64,000 nucleotides of DNA from Petrosia ficiformis (lineage: Eukaryota > Porifera > Demospongiae > Haplosclerida > Petrosiidae), in NCBI GenBank assembly GCA_947044365.1, contig OX345636.1, positions 14,606,615 to 14,670,614 of the forward strand, read 5' to 3'. A program made the position numbers and the translations under genes. Positions 10,257 through 21,762 of the stretch are shown piece by piece (position 1 is the stretch's first letter; the number at the start of each line of letters is the position of its first letter). The notes below the pieces were generated by a model. The model was not told the DNA's origin. It ran no database searches and was given only the letters and a program-made list of their open reading frames with translations.

Positions 10257-10831
10257 TAGCTGTAACGCAATTATGAGATCGTCATGCTTATGTATGGTGT
10301 ATAATAATTCATATAATTATCTACATTATTTAATTTACAAACCACTAATTGTGTTTGATCATTGATGAATGGATTCATTCTAGACTCAATGACTACAATA
10401 ATATGTTGTGTTGACCTTTATAAAGCTTCTAGTAAGTGGTGTATTACTTAATATTAAAGAATAATAAAAGTACAGCTGCTTTATAGCGGTGCAAGTACAT
10501 AAGTACTTACACCGCTATAAAGCAAAATACAAAGAGCTGTACTTATGTAGGGTTATATGGAAGTGGTTTGTTTAATTTTGGGTCCCACCTAACCTTGTTT
10601 ACATGCTTTTTGGGTTTGGCATCCCTACATCTTCTTTCATTTTTATTAAAAATGTTTTTTATTATTTATATTTTCTGTTAGCTAATATTTACAAGTCATG
10701 CACAGTTCATAGTATAGTATTGCATAGGTACAACCTGTGGTGTATTATTAGTATCCCAATTCCAACATCTGCAAAAACAACAGATGTTACTATATACCTC
10801 ATATTAATCTAAACATGCACATGAATTTGTA
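10257..10831 (+). repeat. Direct repeat unit 2 (pairs with 9364-9939)
   Basis: The second copy differs from unit 1 by only a few bases (one A missing near 10458, one substitution near 10589). It ends within about 15 bases of where gypsy pol homology begins, so it may be tied to that element's history. Confidence 0.85.
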
Positions 10832-10844
10832 GGATAAAGAGCTT

Positions 10845-11737
10845 AGTTGGATGCTATGATTGAAAATAAAGTTCAAGGCTGTGAAACATGTCAACTTCAT
10901 TGACCCTTACCACCTAAAGCGCCATTACACCCATGGGAGAGTTCCAATCGCTCGTGGTCTAAATTACATATTGACCACGCAGGTCCTTACCTTGGTAAAT
11001 TATACTTAATTGTGGTGGACGCCTTTTCAAAATGGATATAAGTTCATATAGTCAATTCCACTTCTTCAGAAGCTACTATAGAGTAACTACGTACTTCATT
11101 TTCCATTCATGGTTACCAGAACAAATCGTTTCTAATAATGCAACATCATTTACTAGTCAAGAGTTTCAACATTTCACAGAATCCAATGGAATTAAATATA
11201 TCTTGACCTCACCCTATCACCCAGCTTCAAACAGGTTGGCTGAGAGAGCTGTGCAAACTTTCAAAAATGCAATAAGTAAACTTGAAGGCTCTATTCAGGA
11301 CAGGATTCTTCGTTTTTTGTTTAAGTACCGTATCATGCCTCAGACAACAACTTCACTCTCTCCTGCAGAGATTTTGATGGGGAGGAGACTACGTTCACAC
11401 TTAGATATAATACACCTGGATTCAACACAAAAACCCCTTGCCAAGAAACAAGAGTAGAGTTCTAAACCTCGGGAATTCAAAATCAATGATCTTGTATATG
11501 TTCGTAATTTCAGGGCTACTGAAAAATGGATTCCAGGACCATTGTCATATCAAGTGGAAGCAGAGACTGGTAATGATGATGATGGGGACTGGCCAATTTC
11601 AGCTATAACACAACCAGAGCCATCATTGATATCTCACAATCCTTTTGTGATAAATCCACATCCACTTCCTGAATTGCCACGCCGTTTGACAAGAGTTAAA
11701 AGACCTCCAGATCGATTTTCACCTATGGTTCAGATTT
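10845..11737 (+). pseudogene. gypsy-type LTR retrotransposon pol 3' fragment (integrase)
   Basis: It reads, with stops and frame changes, an integrase zinc-binding end (CETCQLH), the start of the catalytic core (LHIDHAGPYLG, VVDAFSKWI), then a 141-codon open frame (11032-11454) with LPEQIVSNNATSF, SPYHPAS and ERAVQTFKNA. It continues past a TAG as FKINDLVYVRNF, KWIPGPLSYQVE and finally RRLTRVKRPPDRF with a stop at ~11737. In active integrases the second catalytic residue is Asp within a D-N-G motif; here it is Asn (SNNAT), and stops are present, so it is dead. RT, RNase H and gag are missing: a 5'-truncated copy. Confidence 0.85.
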
Positions 11738-11750
11738 AAGGAAAAGGGAA

Positions 11751-12080
11751 TGTAGTAACTATTGATATTCATTGTATGCATGTAATTACTGATGTGTGTA
11801 AATGGGAACCTTTTTACACTTAAGTTACTTCCTGTTAGTCAGTTGATTTTAGAGTGTTAGAGAATAGATGTTTTTGGATTCTAGATTATAACAGTTTGTT
11901 TAATTTTTGGTCCTACGTTAATCTCCCAAACCTTGTTTGCATGCTTTTTGGGTTTTGACGTCACTACATCTTCCTCCATTTTTATTGAAATGGTTTTATT
12001 ATTCTTGTTTCCATTGTTTTTTCTTAATGGTAGATGATTTGTGACTATTTTCATGTACATTGCTATGAGGCTTGTTCATC
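11751..12080 (+). mobile_element. Probable 3' LTR of the gypsy fragment
   Basis: A purine tract (AAGGAAAAGGGAA) directly precedes TGTAGTAACT at 11751, the usual polypurine tract plus LTR 5' TG arrangement. The block at 11900-12005 (TTTGTTTAATTTTTGGTCC ... TTTTTATTGAAATGG) recurs elsewhere in the window as solo pieces. The right border is not defined. Confidence 0.5.
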
Positions 12081-12549
12081 ATTGAAGGTCAGACTTTTGT
12101 ATAATTATATATCCATTATTTATGAATTGATTATCATCTCTTTTACTTACAGATGATGCTGCCTATTTTCTATTTCACTTACAGCTTTGCCACAAGAAGT
12201 AATGCTAGTCTGTGTCAACCATTCCCATTCCAGTGCTCATCATAGTATATATTATCAGTATACCATGGTTTTAATATTAATAGTTATTATGCTCATTATT
12301 TTAAGAATGTATTTGCTCACAAATTTTTTTATGATTCCAACGTAGCAGGCAGTTTCGGTAAACAGCTTGCAGGAGTGAGGACACAAATGTGCACGCGCAA
12401 TTAATTCCACGTGGCTAAATTAATTAAAAGTGGCCTCCAATTTGAGATCAAATTGTTAGTTAAATCCGTCCAACTGTATATACTAACCAAAGAGTTGGTT
12501 ATTTTAGCAATAGACATGCACGTGAGTGTGCATCTGTCTACATGTAGGG

Positions 12550-12558
12550 TATAAAAAG
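12550..12558 (+). promoter_or_regulatory. TATA box of the 117-residue gene
   Basis: TATAAAAAG lies 100 bp before the ATG at 12650. Between them is a plausible transcribed leader with no upstream ATG. It resembles the TATA boxes of both receptor genes. Confidence 0.55.
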
Positions 12559-12649
12559 ACCTTTCTTGGTTCAGTTTGCAGATCAGCTACGACATTTTTT
12601 TTTCGGAATAAATCTCCTTTCAGCTCACAGACAGCAAAGTTCAAGAAAC

Positions 12650-13113
12650 ATGACTGGCATATATTGCGGTAATTATTTCAATAATGTGTGTGTTTGACTT
12701 AGCATTTTCTTCTTGGTAGGGTTTGAAATTGACGTCCAAAACTCCACTAGTGCGTCAATAACTGCTCAATATGGAAATGTTCATGACTTTTGGGTCTCTT
12801 CACCACAACTAATTGCTAAGAAAGGCTATATTGAGGTATATAACAATCAGTCAAATCAGCGCTTTCATTACATTACTTATATTATTGCTTGCAGGCCAGA
12901 GGCCAAGATAATGTATCTGGTACTTTCATACTAAGTGTTCAAGGTACTCAATTTACGGTATCTTTGGAATACAAGCTTGGAGGAAAACCTGGCCTTACAT
13001 GGACCTCAAGTGCCCCAAGTTCATTCATAATTCAGACAGTTGGTGATCCTTATACTGAGGAAAATACAGCTTATGCTACTATTCAAGTTGTCGATCCGCG
13101 AAAGTCAAAGTAA
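12650..13113 (+). CDS. Three-exon gene for a 117-residue protein of unknown function
   Basis: Exons are 12650-12668, 12720-12835 and 12895-13113 (TAA). Both introns are tiny (51 and 59 bp) with GT/AG ends, and phases join cleanly (phase 1, then 0). The product has no signal peptide or membrane segment. It is rich in alternating polar and hydrophobic residues (FEIDVQNST, FTVSLEYKL, YATIQVVD) that suggest a small beta-sandwich, with one early Cys, Trp in HDFWVSSP and TWTSS, and an SGT turn. A basic tail (DPRKSK) ends it. I do not recognise the family; the N-S-T, W and SGT spacing is faintly like aegerolysin-type beta-sandwiches, but that is a guess. Its small introns contrast with the receptor genes, and its TATA box suggests regulated expression. 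Confidence 0.7.
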
Positions 13114-13269
13114 TCTGTGATGCCAAAAAGTGAATACAAATAGAGACTACAGTTTTGCATATTCTTATTGTAGGCCTTCATTTTTTTTACTATTAAATAT
13201 TAGTTGTGAAGAAAACAACATTTTTCAAAGATGCTAGCATTTTAAAATAATATTATTAACAAGATATAA

Positions 13270-13500
13270 TGGAGAAAAAGTATCCCTATGATTGCTTTGT
13301 GGTGTCCAACATTCAGTAACTGAAACGCTATATACTATTATATATAGTTATTATTTTGATTATCTACTTTTCTTACTTTTTAGAAGTTCTTGTAGAACTT
13401 TAGGAATGTATTGCACCTAGAACAGCTATTATTACAAGCAGCTTGTAGATTTTATTAAGCGCCACTCCTGTTAATTGACCGAGCCGGCCCCTCGGAATGC
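13270..13500 (+). mobile_element. MITE family B copy (short)
   Basis: It begins GGAGAAAAAGTATCCCTATG, continues TTGTGGTGTCCAACATTCAG and TTGTAGAACTTTAGGAATGT, and ends GACCGAGCCGGCCCCTCGG, AATGCATTAATT. It has internal deletions relative to 5535-5965. Confidence 0.7.
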
Positions 13501-14105
13501 ATTAATTAGCGAAGGTTGCAGATTTGCAACCTAAATAATATTATATATATAAATTATAGCAAGGTGCAAATACATCATAAAGTCTTTAAAATTAATATAG
13601 AAGAAACTAACAAGCACACCCTACGAAGAAGTCAATTACTTATTTTAAATTAGTGAAAAAGTCAAGTTACAGGCCAAACAAAAAGTGATAAAGACGCTTA
13701 GTATGCATGGGTGCCGCCGCTGACTACTACAGTTTCAAACACTCGTCTTGCTGCTTTCCTGCACCTATATAACGAGGCATGTTTTTGGTATCAATGGCTT
13801 TCTTAGAAGGTCTTCTGTCTAACTAATGAGTTAAAAGTCATGGTTGCTTAAAATTCAGGCGTTATATACAAAAAGTGGGCATTGCCCGTCGACTACTATA
13901 CTTACAAACGTTCGCCTTTCTCTCTTCCTGCAGATAGCGAAGTATAAATTTTATATCAATGGGTTTGTTAAAAACTTTTCTTTCCAACAAAGTAAGTTAG
14001 AATCTTCAGTCTTATAATTATATAAAATACGATAGTTATAGGAATCAGATATTAAAAGCGCTCCCCCCACACATAATTTTTTTTAGTTAATAACGAAAAC
14101 GCCTG
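13501..14105. repeat. Non-coding region with an imperfect ~165-bp tandem duplication
   Basis: A short hairpin (AGGTTGCAGATTTGCAACCT) lies at ~13514. From 13690 to 14010 two diverged units follow each other: AAAAAGTG ... GCCGCTGACTACTACAG ... TCTTGCTGCTTTCCTGC ... ATCAATGG, then AAAAAGTG ... CCCGTCGACTACTATAC ... TCTCTTCCTGC ... ATCAATGG. No coding sequence was found. Confidence 0.5.
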
Positions 14106-14109
14106 TTTT

Positions 14110-14252
14110 AATTATACAGTTTCTTAACCCGGGGGCTTTTGAAGTTTTGAAACAAGATATATAGAAAAAAAGTATCCTTGTGATTGCTTGGTGTCCAGCA
14201 TTCAGTAATCTCGGCTGACTTTATCAAGCCTGAAACACAACAGTCTATTAAA
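14110..14252 (+). mobile_element. MITE family B, 5' part only
   Basis: It carries GAAAAAAAGTATCC, TGTGATTGCTTGGTGTCCAG, and CTGACTTTATCAAGCCTGAA, and stops at TAAAGTTATTATT. There the retroelement fragment at 14255-14770 begins, so the MITE was probably interrupted by it. Confidence 0.65.
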
Positions 14253-14254
14253 GT

Positions 14255-14770
14255 TATTATTACAAAATGCACCTGACGCAGTCCGTTGCCCCAGAATTGT
14301 TGACGCCTGCAAGCCTGGGTGTAGATTGTTCCATTGCAGCGTATGGTCAATGGCAACCTGCTGTCTGAACAGTGAACACACGGTCATAATCCAGCCATAC
14401 ATTACCCCCGTGACGCTGTGCCTCACAGATCATAAGTCTGGCATAAGTGAGGTGGTCTCTGGTAGCTGGGTCTTGCATTATAATTGCGGTATATGCCAAA
14501 AAACAATAGAGCCACGAGGGGAGTGAGGTGATACACGTAGTCTAGATCTTGCAACTCCAGGAAGGCAGGATGCGGCAGAAGTACCCGGAACCACCTCCAG
14601 CTGTTGAAGTAGAGCAACAATATCTGTCAAAAACTCACGCATGTCGACAAACTGCGCCGAGTGAGCTTTGTCCGCTAGCCTCTGTGGGAACAGTTCTGAT
14701 GATGGGGAGAGAATAATGCCCATCGGTGGTGTAGGTGGGCATGTAAAGGTCCCCCCTACACGAGACATGA
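14255..14770 (-). pseudogene. Retroelement gag-like ORF remnant (DIRS/YR-type suspected)
   Basis: On the minus strand three frames carry consecutive pieces of one protein: SSELFPQRLADKAHSAQFVD then MREFLTDIVALLQQLE; LPHPAFLELQDLDYV then YQRPPHLCQTYDL; and FRQQVAIDHTLQWNNLHPGL then QASTILGQRTASGAFC. From memory, this block order occurs in the ORF upstream of tyrosine-recombinase retroelements common in sponge and coral genomes. The frame is broken at least twice, and the zinc-knuckle end and all enzymatic parts are missing. Confidence 0.45.
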
Positions 14771-14771
14771 C

Positions 14772-14912
14772 GTCATACCAGGGATGATATATGGCATACA
14801 GGGATTTTCAGGTCCGTTGTCAATCTTTAATAGTTATTCCACGCATGCGCATAAGGAATATTGACAACGGACCTGAAAATCCCTGTATATCCCTGCTGTG
14901 GTATGACTTCAT
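14772..14912. repeat. Foldback element with ~50-bp arms
   Basis: ACAGGGATTTTCAGGTCCGT at 14798 pairs with ACGGACCTGAAAATCCCTGT at ~14870, and pairing extends outward to CATACCA/TGGTATG. The loop carries ACGCATGCGC. It directly follows the gag-like remnant. Confidence 0.75.
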
Positions 14913-15142
14913 GCACATGCGCAGTCACCGAAAGTCTACAGAGAATGAACTTCAATGAAGGCTATGAAACGTGTTCGACAAGTAAACACACAATAGAAGC
15001 TCTCTTTGTCTCTTAAAAAAAGGAACCAATAGATGGGCGTTTCTCCCAGGAACTATTCGCCCCATATAGCTGAAAGTGTAAGGTGTGTTAGCCTGTTACT
15101 CATGTCCATTGTCCTGTTCTTCTTTGATGTTGCTGTTAGCTA

Positions 15143-15262
15143 TATTATATGTACCATGGCTTCTCGGTATATATGGTGAATATAAGACCCTCGCACCTCG
15201 ATATTGGCCCTCGGTTTCGGTGAATATATCCCTCGAAGCCATGGTATATATATTACATATAT
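15143..15262. repeat. Foldback element
   Basis: The arms TATGTACCATGGCTTC and GAAGCCATGGTATATAT flank a GC-richer centre (CCTCGCACCTCGATATTGGC). It is the same general design as the foldbacks at 20535 and 33725. Confidence 0.65.
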
Positions 15263-15494
15263 GTGGTATGATAATGGGTAATTCTGTGGAAAATGGGGAG
15301 AAATGAAAACTGAATAGATATTGAAAGTTGACCAAAATGGTATTGAGTTTAGTAATAGAGTGTAAGTTAAGTTATTGAATAAGTATATAGTGTTGGACCA
15401 TTTGTGTACTGAGAAAAAGAATTAATAGTGCAGATTCTTCTCCACAAAAACCGTCCAAATTCTATGCCAAACTAGCCTCAAAGTAGGTGGTAAC

Positions 15495-15735
15495 ACCAGA
15501 CTAAAGTCTGTTAATTTGCATTATCGATGACCTAAAATTGGAATGTGATGTTTTTATATGTATAGTTTAATATCATAAGATTAATACACGATTATACTTT
15601 AAATCAATAATGAAGCAATGGATTGAAATTTGGGAAGAATAATTATATGAAAATGATGCAAGTATATAAAAAAATTAATGATGGTTCCGAACATTTTTCT
15701 GAAGTCATAGTGAATATGAATGACCTTTAAATTAA
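15495..15735 (+). mobile_element. MITE family A copy upstream of receptor gene A
   Basis: It starts AAAGTCTGTTAATTTGC, continues CCTAAAATTGGAATGTGATG, and ends GTGAATATGAATGACCTTTA. Better copies show ~28-bp inverted ends (TAAAGTCTGTTCACRTTCRC versus TAAAGGTCATTCATGTTCAC). Other copies: 16452-16650, 34582-34815, 38810-39065, 40690-40945, 41765-42022, and fragments at 49035 and 62880-62960. The copy at 40690 has the matching position before gene B, so this insertion predates the duplication. Confidence 0.75.
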
Positions 15736-15946
15736 TAAGTGTACTCTATCTATGAGTAATCCTTAAATTGTTGAACAGATAGGATAATTGAAAAAATTTT
15801 TGGAGTTGTTAGCATTGATAAAGCATTTGATTTAGTTGTCAGTTTCTGAATGTGTTTTGTTTTCATGCATATCATAGGAGTTTCAGTATAAAGTGCAGAG
15901 GTGACATGTTACTATGACAACTGTTGTACTTGTAGAGATTCGCTGG

Positions 15947-15954
15947 TATAAAAA
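15947..15954 (+). promoter_or_regulatory. TATA box of receptor gene A
   Basis: TATAAAAA, 77 bp before the ATG. Context GGTATAAAAACAGTAGACTT is conserved before gene B (41180-41187). An initiator-like TTGCACTATTTTC ~20-30 bp downstream is also shared. Confidence 0.7.
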
Positions 15955-16023
15955 CAGTAGACTTGCACTATTTTCTAAATAATAATTTACTGTTTTTGGT
16001 TTCTATTGTAAGCTAGTGAATGA

Positions 16024-19000
16024 ATGCAGTTAGCCATGTTTAGCTCTGTATTTTATATTCTTATTTCTTTGTCATTTGGTTATACTGCAGACAAAATTCC
16101 TCTACATTTCTCATTCATTACAACCAAGACTGGAAGTTTTCTTGCTTCTGGATCCATTCCTATTATTGACAAGGCTCTTGAGCAGATTAACAGTCGTTCA
16201 GATATCCTTGAGAATTATACTCTCCAATATACTGAAGTACAGGACTCAGAAGTAAGGATCATGACTTGTGATTGCAATTACTGTAATACATGCAATTAAA
16301 GAATCCCTATGATTACTTCAATTATGATGATTATGACTGCATGGCTTTCTCATTTCTCATGTAGATTTCTCATTATCTGCATGTCAGTTTGCTGCCACTC
16401 TATTAGCTAATGTTATTAAATTATTGAGTTTCATTTTTAAATGTGAAATCCTACAGCCTATTAAAGTCCGTTAACATTCTGATGACTTCAAAATTGGAAT
16501 GTGATGATTTTATATGTAATATAGTGTATATGATTGTACATAAACAAAAACAACTGGGAAGGATAATCATATGAAAATGGTGCAGGTAAAAAAAAAAAAG
16601 ATTTTTGGTCATTCCAAACCTGTTCAAGATGAACATGAGTGACCTTTAGAGTATCCACTCCTTTTACCTTGTAAAGATTCTTTTCTAGGCATGCATCTTA
16701 ATTCCCATGAGATCGACTCATTTTCCATTCAACATTTGAAAGTGGATAATATAGCTTTTGCGACTTCGTTGAAGCAATTAAGCATTATACATGTATTTTA
16801 ACTAATATTTATTTGTATTTTTTAATTTTTTTATATATTCCTCCCTATGTTTCTAATTTATAATAACTTTAAATCACCAGTCAATTCATTTATCTCATGG
16901 GAATTGATTTCATTCCTTCTGTTATGTTTTTCAGTTTTACATTAAAAAGTGTGGAAAATCATTAAAATTTAAAATTTCGTTCCTTGATCATTTTTTCATA
17001 GTGTAGCAGAGGACCTGCCTTGAACTCTTTCTTTCATGATTTTAACAATGACAGTCAACCTACATATATCTCTCTTCTGTGTTGTGGATGTTCTGTAGCT
17101 ACTATTCCTGTAGCAGAGATCAGTGATAACTGGAATATTCCACAAGTAAGTATGTGTGTGTGTGTGTGTGTTTGTGCGTCTGTGTGTTTGTGTGTCTGTG
17201 TGTGTGTGTTGTGACTGTTGTCTGTTTGTGTATGCAGGTACATATAGGTATACATGCTTGAATTCAAACTCCAAAGTTTATTGATGTGTTTTAGTTTTTG
17301 GTATAGTAAGCCAAAAATATTTTTAGTGCAGTATGGATTCTAAGTTAATTCATTTTAATCAACTGAATCAGGATAATTAATTTGTTTTAAAACAATCATA
17401 GTTGAGCTGAGCCAAGTCTACCTATGCTCTCTGATCATGCTTACTTGCTTGCTTGCCACTTTAATGGATGCTTACCGAATTCTCCTATTTATTCGATGCA
17501 ATTCTTGCTTGCTCAGGGTCACTCCTCTGATGATAATGATGATAATGATTGGAATTTTACTTGTAATAACCTTTTCTCTTCACATTGGTTTATAATGAAT
17601 TTTTATCCTCGCCACGAAACATAGGCAGAAAAGTATGATAATCATATTTTCTGTGTGTCTGTGTGTGTTGCAAATGTCTGGAAAAACTATTAACATTGGC
17701 GGCTTAAACGAGCTACTGACAGACTTCAAATTATACAAGGATCAAAATAGCAAGAGGCTTTTGCTAAAATCTTTTCGTTATAAAGTTATGACAATTTATA
17801 TTATTCGTGTTTACTGTTCGAGACTTAAGAAGACTCCTGGGGACAACCAAACACATCTAAACATAAGTGCTACTGTATCATGGCTGTCGCTACCAAAGCA
17901 CTGCAGCAAATCAATCACAATTGAGGTACAGTCCATCCTCCATTATTCAAACACCTCTGTGCACTTCCTATTTCTGAAGTGTTCAGATAAGTGAATTTGT
18001 TCGATTAACTGGAATAACTTGATAAAATGCAATTGTAAATCATTATTCAAAAAATGAAGTCATAATTGTCTGACGAAGAGATGAAAATTGTTTCTTTGCA
18101 GCAATTTCTCTCAATGACAACCAGATATAAAGCGCTTCGTGTAATGTATCATAAGCACCCATCTTCATAGATTTGGCAGTAACCTTCTTTACTGTCATCT
18201 CCATCATCTTGTGCTTATAGACATCCAGCTTTGCTTAGGTTTTTTTTTATGTCAGCTACTGCCGATCATTCAATTCCATACCTTTTAGATATTATTTAAT
18301 AATTTCCAACTTTTCCTCGCCATGGCCAAGACGTTCTTTTTCCCCTTTGGTGTAGCCATGCCAGTTCATGTTAGATTTACTAATTAACTTATGTGAGCAT
18401 GTGCATAACACATAGGGCATCGTTCGTATAATCAAGGATTTGGATAACTGAGATTCGGATAATCAAGGATGGACTGTAGTCCTTACTACAACATCAAACA
18501 CTGGCTTCAAGTATTCAAGTACAACAGTCCCACTTTATTTATAAATATTTTGTAGATTGTCTTTTGGATATAACATAACAATAATAATTAATGATTGATT
18601 CTATTGACAGGAAATAATTTCTTGTTAACTTTTAAAATACCTGGAATTCATATTGCATCGTTGCTATCATAACTAAGACTTACACCTGTATGAGCGAGCA
18701 ATAACGTCCTTCAATGTTAACTTTTACTTTTGAAATTACTTTATATACTTGGAATTCTAAATTTATTACATTATTGCTATCAACTAAGTAATTATAAGAA
18801 CAGTCACGTACACAAACCTGTGTATGATTATTTTAAATAGTATTTGTAAATTTTGTAACTTTCTTGAGGCTTAACCTTTTCATTTTGCTTTATATACTTG
18901 GAATTCTTATTACATCATTGCTATCAACATAGTAATTAGTGATGTATGTGAGATTCATCAATTAATTGACTATTTGATATCATACATTATACAAACAGTT

Positions 19001-21726
19001 CTATACACCTTACCTTGCCTGGCCTTGCCTTGCTTTGCATGTGCCTTGCCTTGCCTTGCTTTACATTGCCTTGCTTGGCCTTGCCTTGCTTGTGCCTTGC
19101 CTTGCCTTGCCTTGCCTTGCCTTTCCTTGCCTTGCTTTGCCTTGCCTTGCCTTGCCTTGCTTGTGCCTTGCCTTCCTTGTCTTGCCTTGCCTTGCCTTGC
19201 TTGTGCCTTATGTTGCCTTGCCTTGCCTTGCTTGTGCCTTGCCTTGCCTTGCTTTACATTGCCTTGCTTGGCCTTACCTTGCTTGTGCCTTGCCTTGCCT
19301 TGCCTTGCCTTGCCTTGCTTTGCCTTGCCTTGCCTTGCCTTGCCTTGCCTTGCCTTGCTTGTGCCTTGCCTTCCTTGTCTTGCCTTGCCTTGCCTTGCCT
19401 TGCTTGTGCCTTATGTTGCCTTGCCTCGCTTGTGTCTTGCCTTGTCTTGCCTCAGTTCCCTTGCCTTCTCATAGTCCCATACTAATAACGTGTGCAGTTG
19501 ACTATCAAGCTGTATGATGTACAGTTTACTAGTTTAATGTATTTGATCACATATTAATAATGTAATATCCAATTTACATTTTAATTTTAGTAATAAGTTG
19601 GAGTTTTGAAAAATATACAAGACTTGCTTGGTAGCCATGTTTTCCTAGTAAAGTTGCTGGGGGTATGGCTGCATACCTGTTTCCACTTCCACAATAATTA
19701 CTATTCAAGTTATGATGAAGATGAAGATTCACACAGGCTGCTTTAGCAGATGCTAACAAAGCATATAGCAAGCCTCTAGGCAAATTTAAACCTAAATAAT
19801 AAACTCATTTTTAGCTCATCATTTTATACTTGAGGTATTTATGAAGAGCATACGTATACAGATTATAATTTTAAGGTTTTACAATAATTCATAATCGAAT
19901 GTTTTGTCTTGCTTTAAAAATATAACAAACCATTAATGAGGGATAATCTATACTTATTACATCAGTTCATCTTAATTACGTCACTGCACTACTTAGTAAC
20001 TTTATGATAACTGTTCCAAATCCTGTTGTATGTTTGTTTGGAGCAAATTTCTCATCAACAGTTCTTTGATAGTGGACTATCTTAGTCTTCCTTGGATGCA
20101 GGTACATATGTACTCAGTGCCAATTAGATAGATAACAGTTAGTGACCACCAACAGACCAAATCTGTTTAACACATTACAGTTACAGCATACATCAATAAT
20201 AAATATATATATGTATCTTTATATGTAGCACTAAAGTTTGGTTACATGATGCAAGCATCATTTTTGTAAGGGCCATTCAATGATTAAGGGATGGTCAAGT
20301 GCGATGTAACTGTTTTATCACTTTCACAACAGCCAATCAGATTCTTTCAGTCAATTTTTTGCACACATGCATTACATTTCTCTTTATAGCATGTGCAATA
20401 ATGTTTTGCTATACACATTTTAATGTTCATAATCATGTGACCAATTTCTGGGTCATAATGAACCATATACATGTAATATACTATATGTTATATACTTATA
20501 CATGTACATGTATATTATTTTATGTAATATATATAACATGGGTTCGAGGTGTGTATCAGCAATATCAGGCCTGAACCCCGAGATAGTAGCCCGAGGCGAA
20601 GCTGAGGGCTGCTATTGAGGGGTGAAGGGCTGATATTGCTGATACACACCAAGAAGCCATGCTATATACATGTATATACCTAACATGTACATCAATGTTA
20701 CCTAATATCTATGCTCCTTTTCTTCCTTTTTCCATTTGTAAACAACTTGTCTCCAACTTTTTTTCAATTTACAACTTCACTGTGCATGCTCAGACTGATG
20801 CAATTTATAATGAATATCATTCTAAGTCTTATATCATCCCTGTGGTTGGATGTATATCGCATATATAATACGTGTTGGTAACTTTGATGTGCCTGTTAGC
20901 TATATATATATATTATATAATTACCAACAGGTATTATATATGCGATATTTATAATTATTATAAATGTTAACTATATACATGTACATGTGTAATACTGATA
21001 GTTTGTTGTTTTAGTACAAGTATGGCTACGTTTAATAGTTTAATTATACTATAATTTCCAACAATTTTATTTATAGTTAATTAAAGATTAGGCTTACTGA
21101 AAGGGTAATAGCATCATTGACTATTGACAAAATGCTCATTTTCATTAAAAGAATCAGAAACCAGAAGGTAAATGTAATATCGGATCTGTATCAGTTATCT
21201 AAAGTAGTTATCGATTTATTGGAATATCAGTAACGCATCTTACCTGGCGCATCACTAATGAACAGTGAGGACTTTTATATCTATATGAAATGAAGGCGAT
21301 AATGACCGATACCAATTTCAGATTCAATTATTAGTACAGCACTATATTCATTTTAGTTAGTTGCTGTAACTAACAAAGTCCCATTAGACTGTTTCTTCAA
21401 CTCTGTACTAATTTTATTATTCATTTTTTTGTAGATGGCATTTGCTGCAGCTGCGTCTGTTCTCAGTAATCGAGAGATTTATCCAAGTTTTTATCGTACA
21501 CTTCCATCTTTTGATCTTAATTCACCAATGCTGGCTCAAATGATGAGACAATTTGGATGGCAGCAAATGGCAGTCATCGCACAAGATGAAAGTGTTTTCA
21601 CTGTGGTAAAAACCAATCATTTCTGTCTGTTACTGTGACTGTCAACCTGTTTGAAATAGACAGATAGATAGACAGATAGATAGATAGATAGATACATGTA
21701 GATAGATAGATAGATACATGTACATG

Positions 21727-21762
<36 letters not shown>

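Noticed and set aside
17635..17994. 119-codon frame in intron 2 of gene A
   Set aside because: No recognisable domain; its 3' part is the end of the pogo/Tigger-like element, and no counterpart exists in gene B.
18974..19517. Three overlapping ~160-codon Leu/Pro/Cys/Ala frames
   Set aside because: Translation of the CCTTG satellite in several phases; no start context, splice signals or homology.
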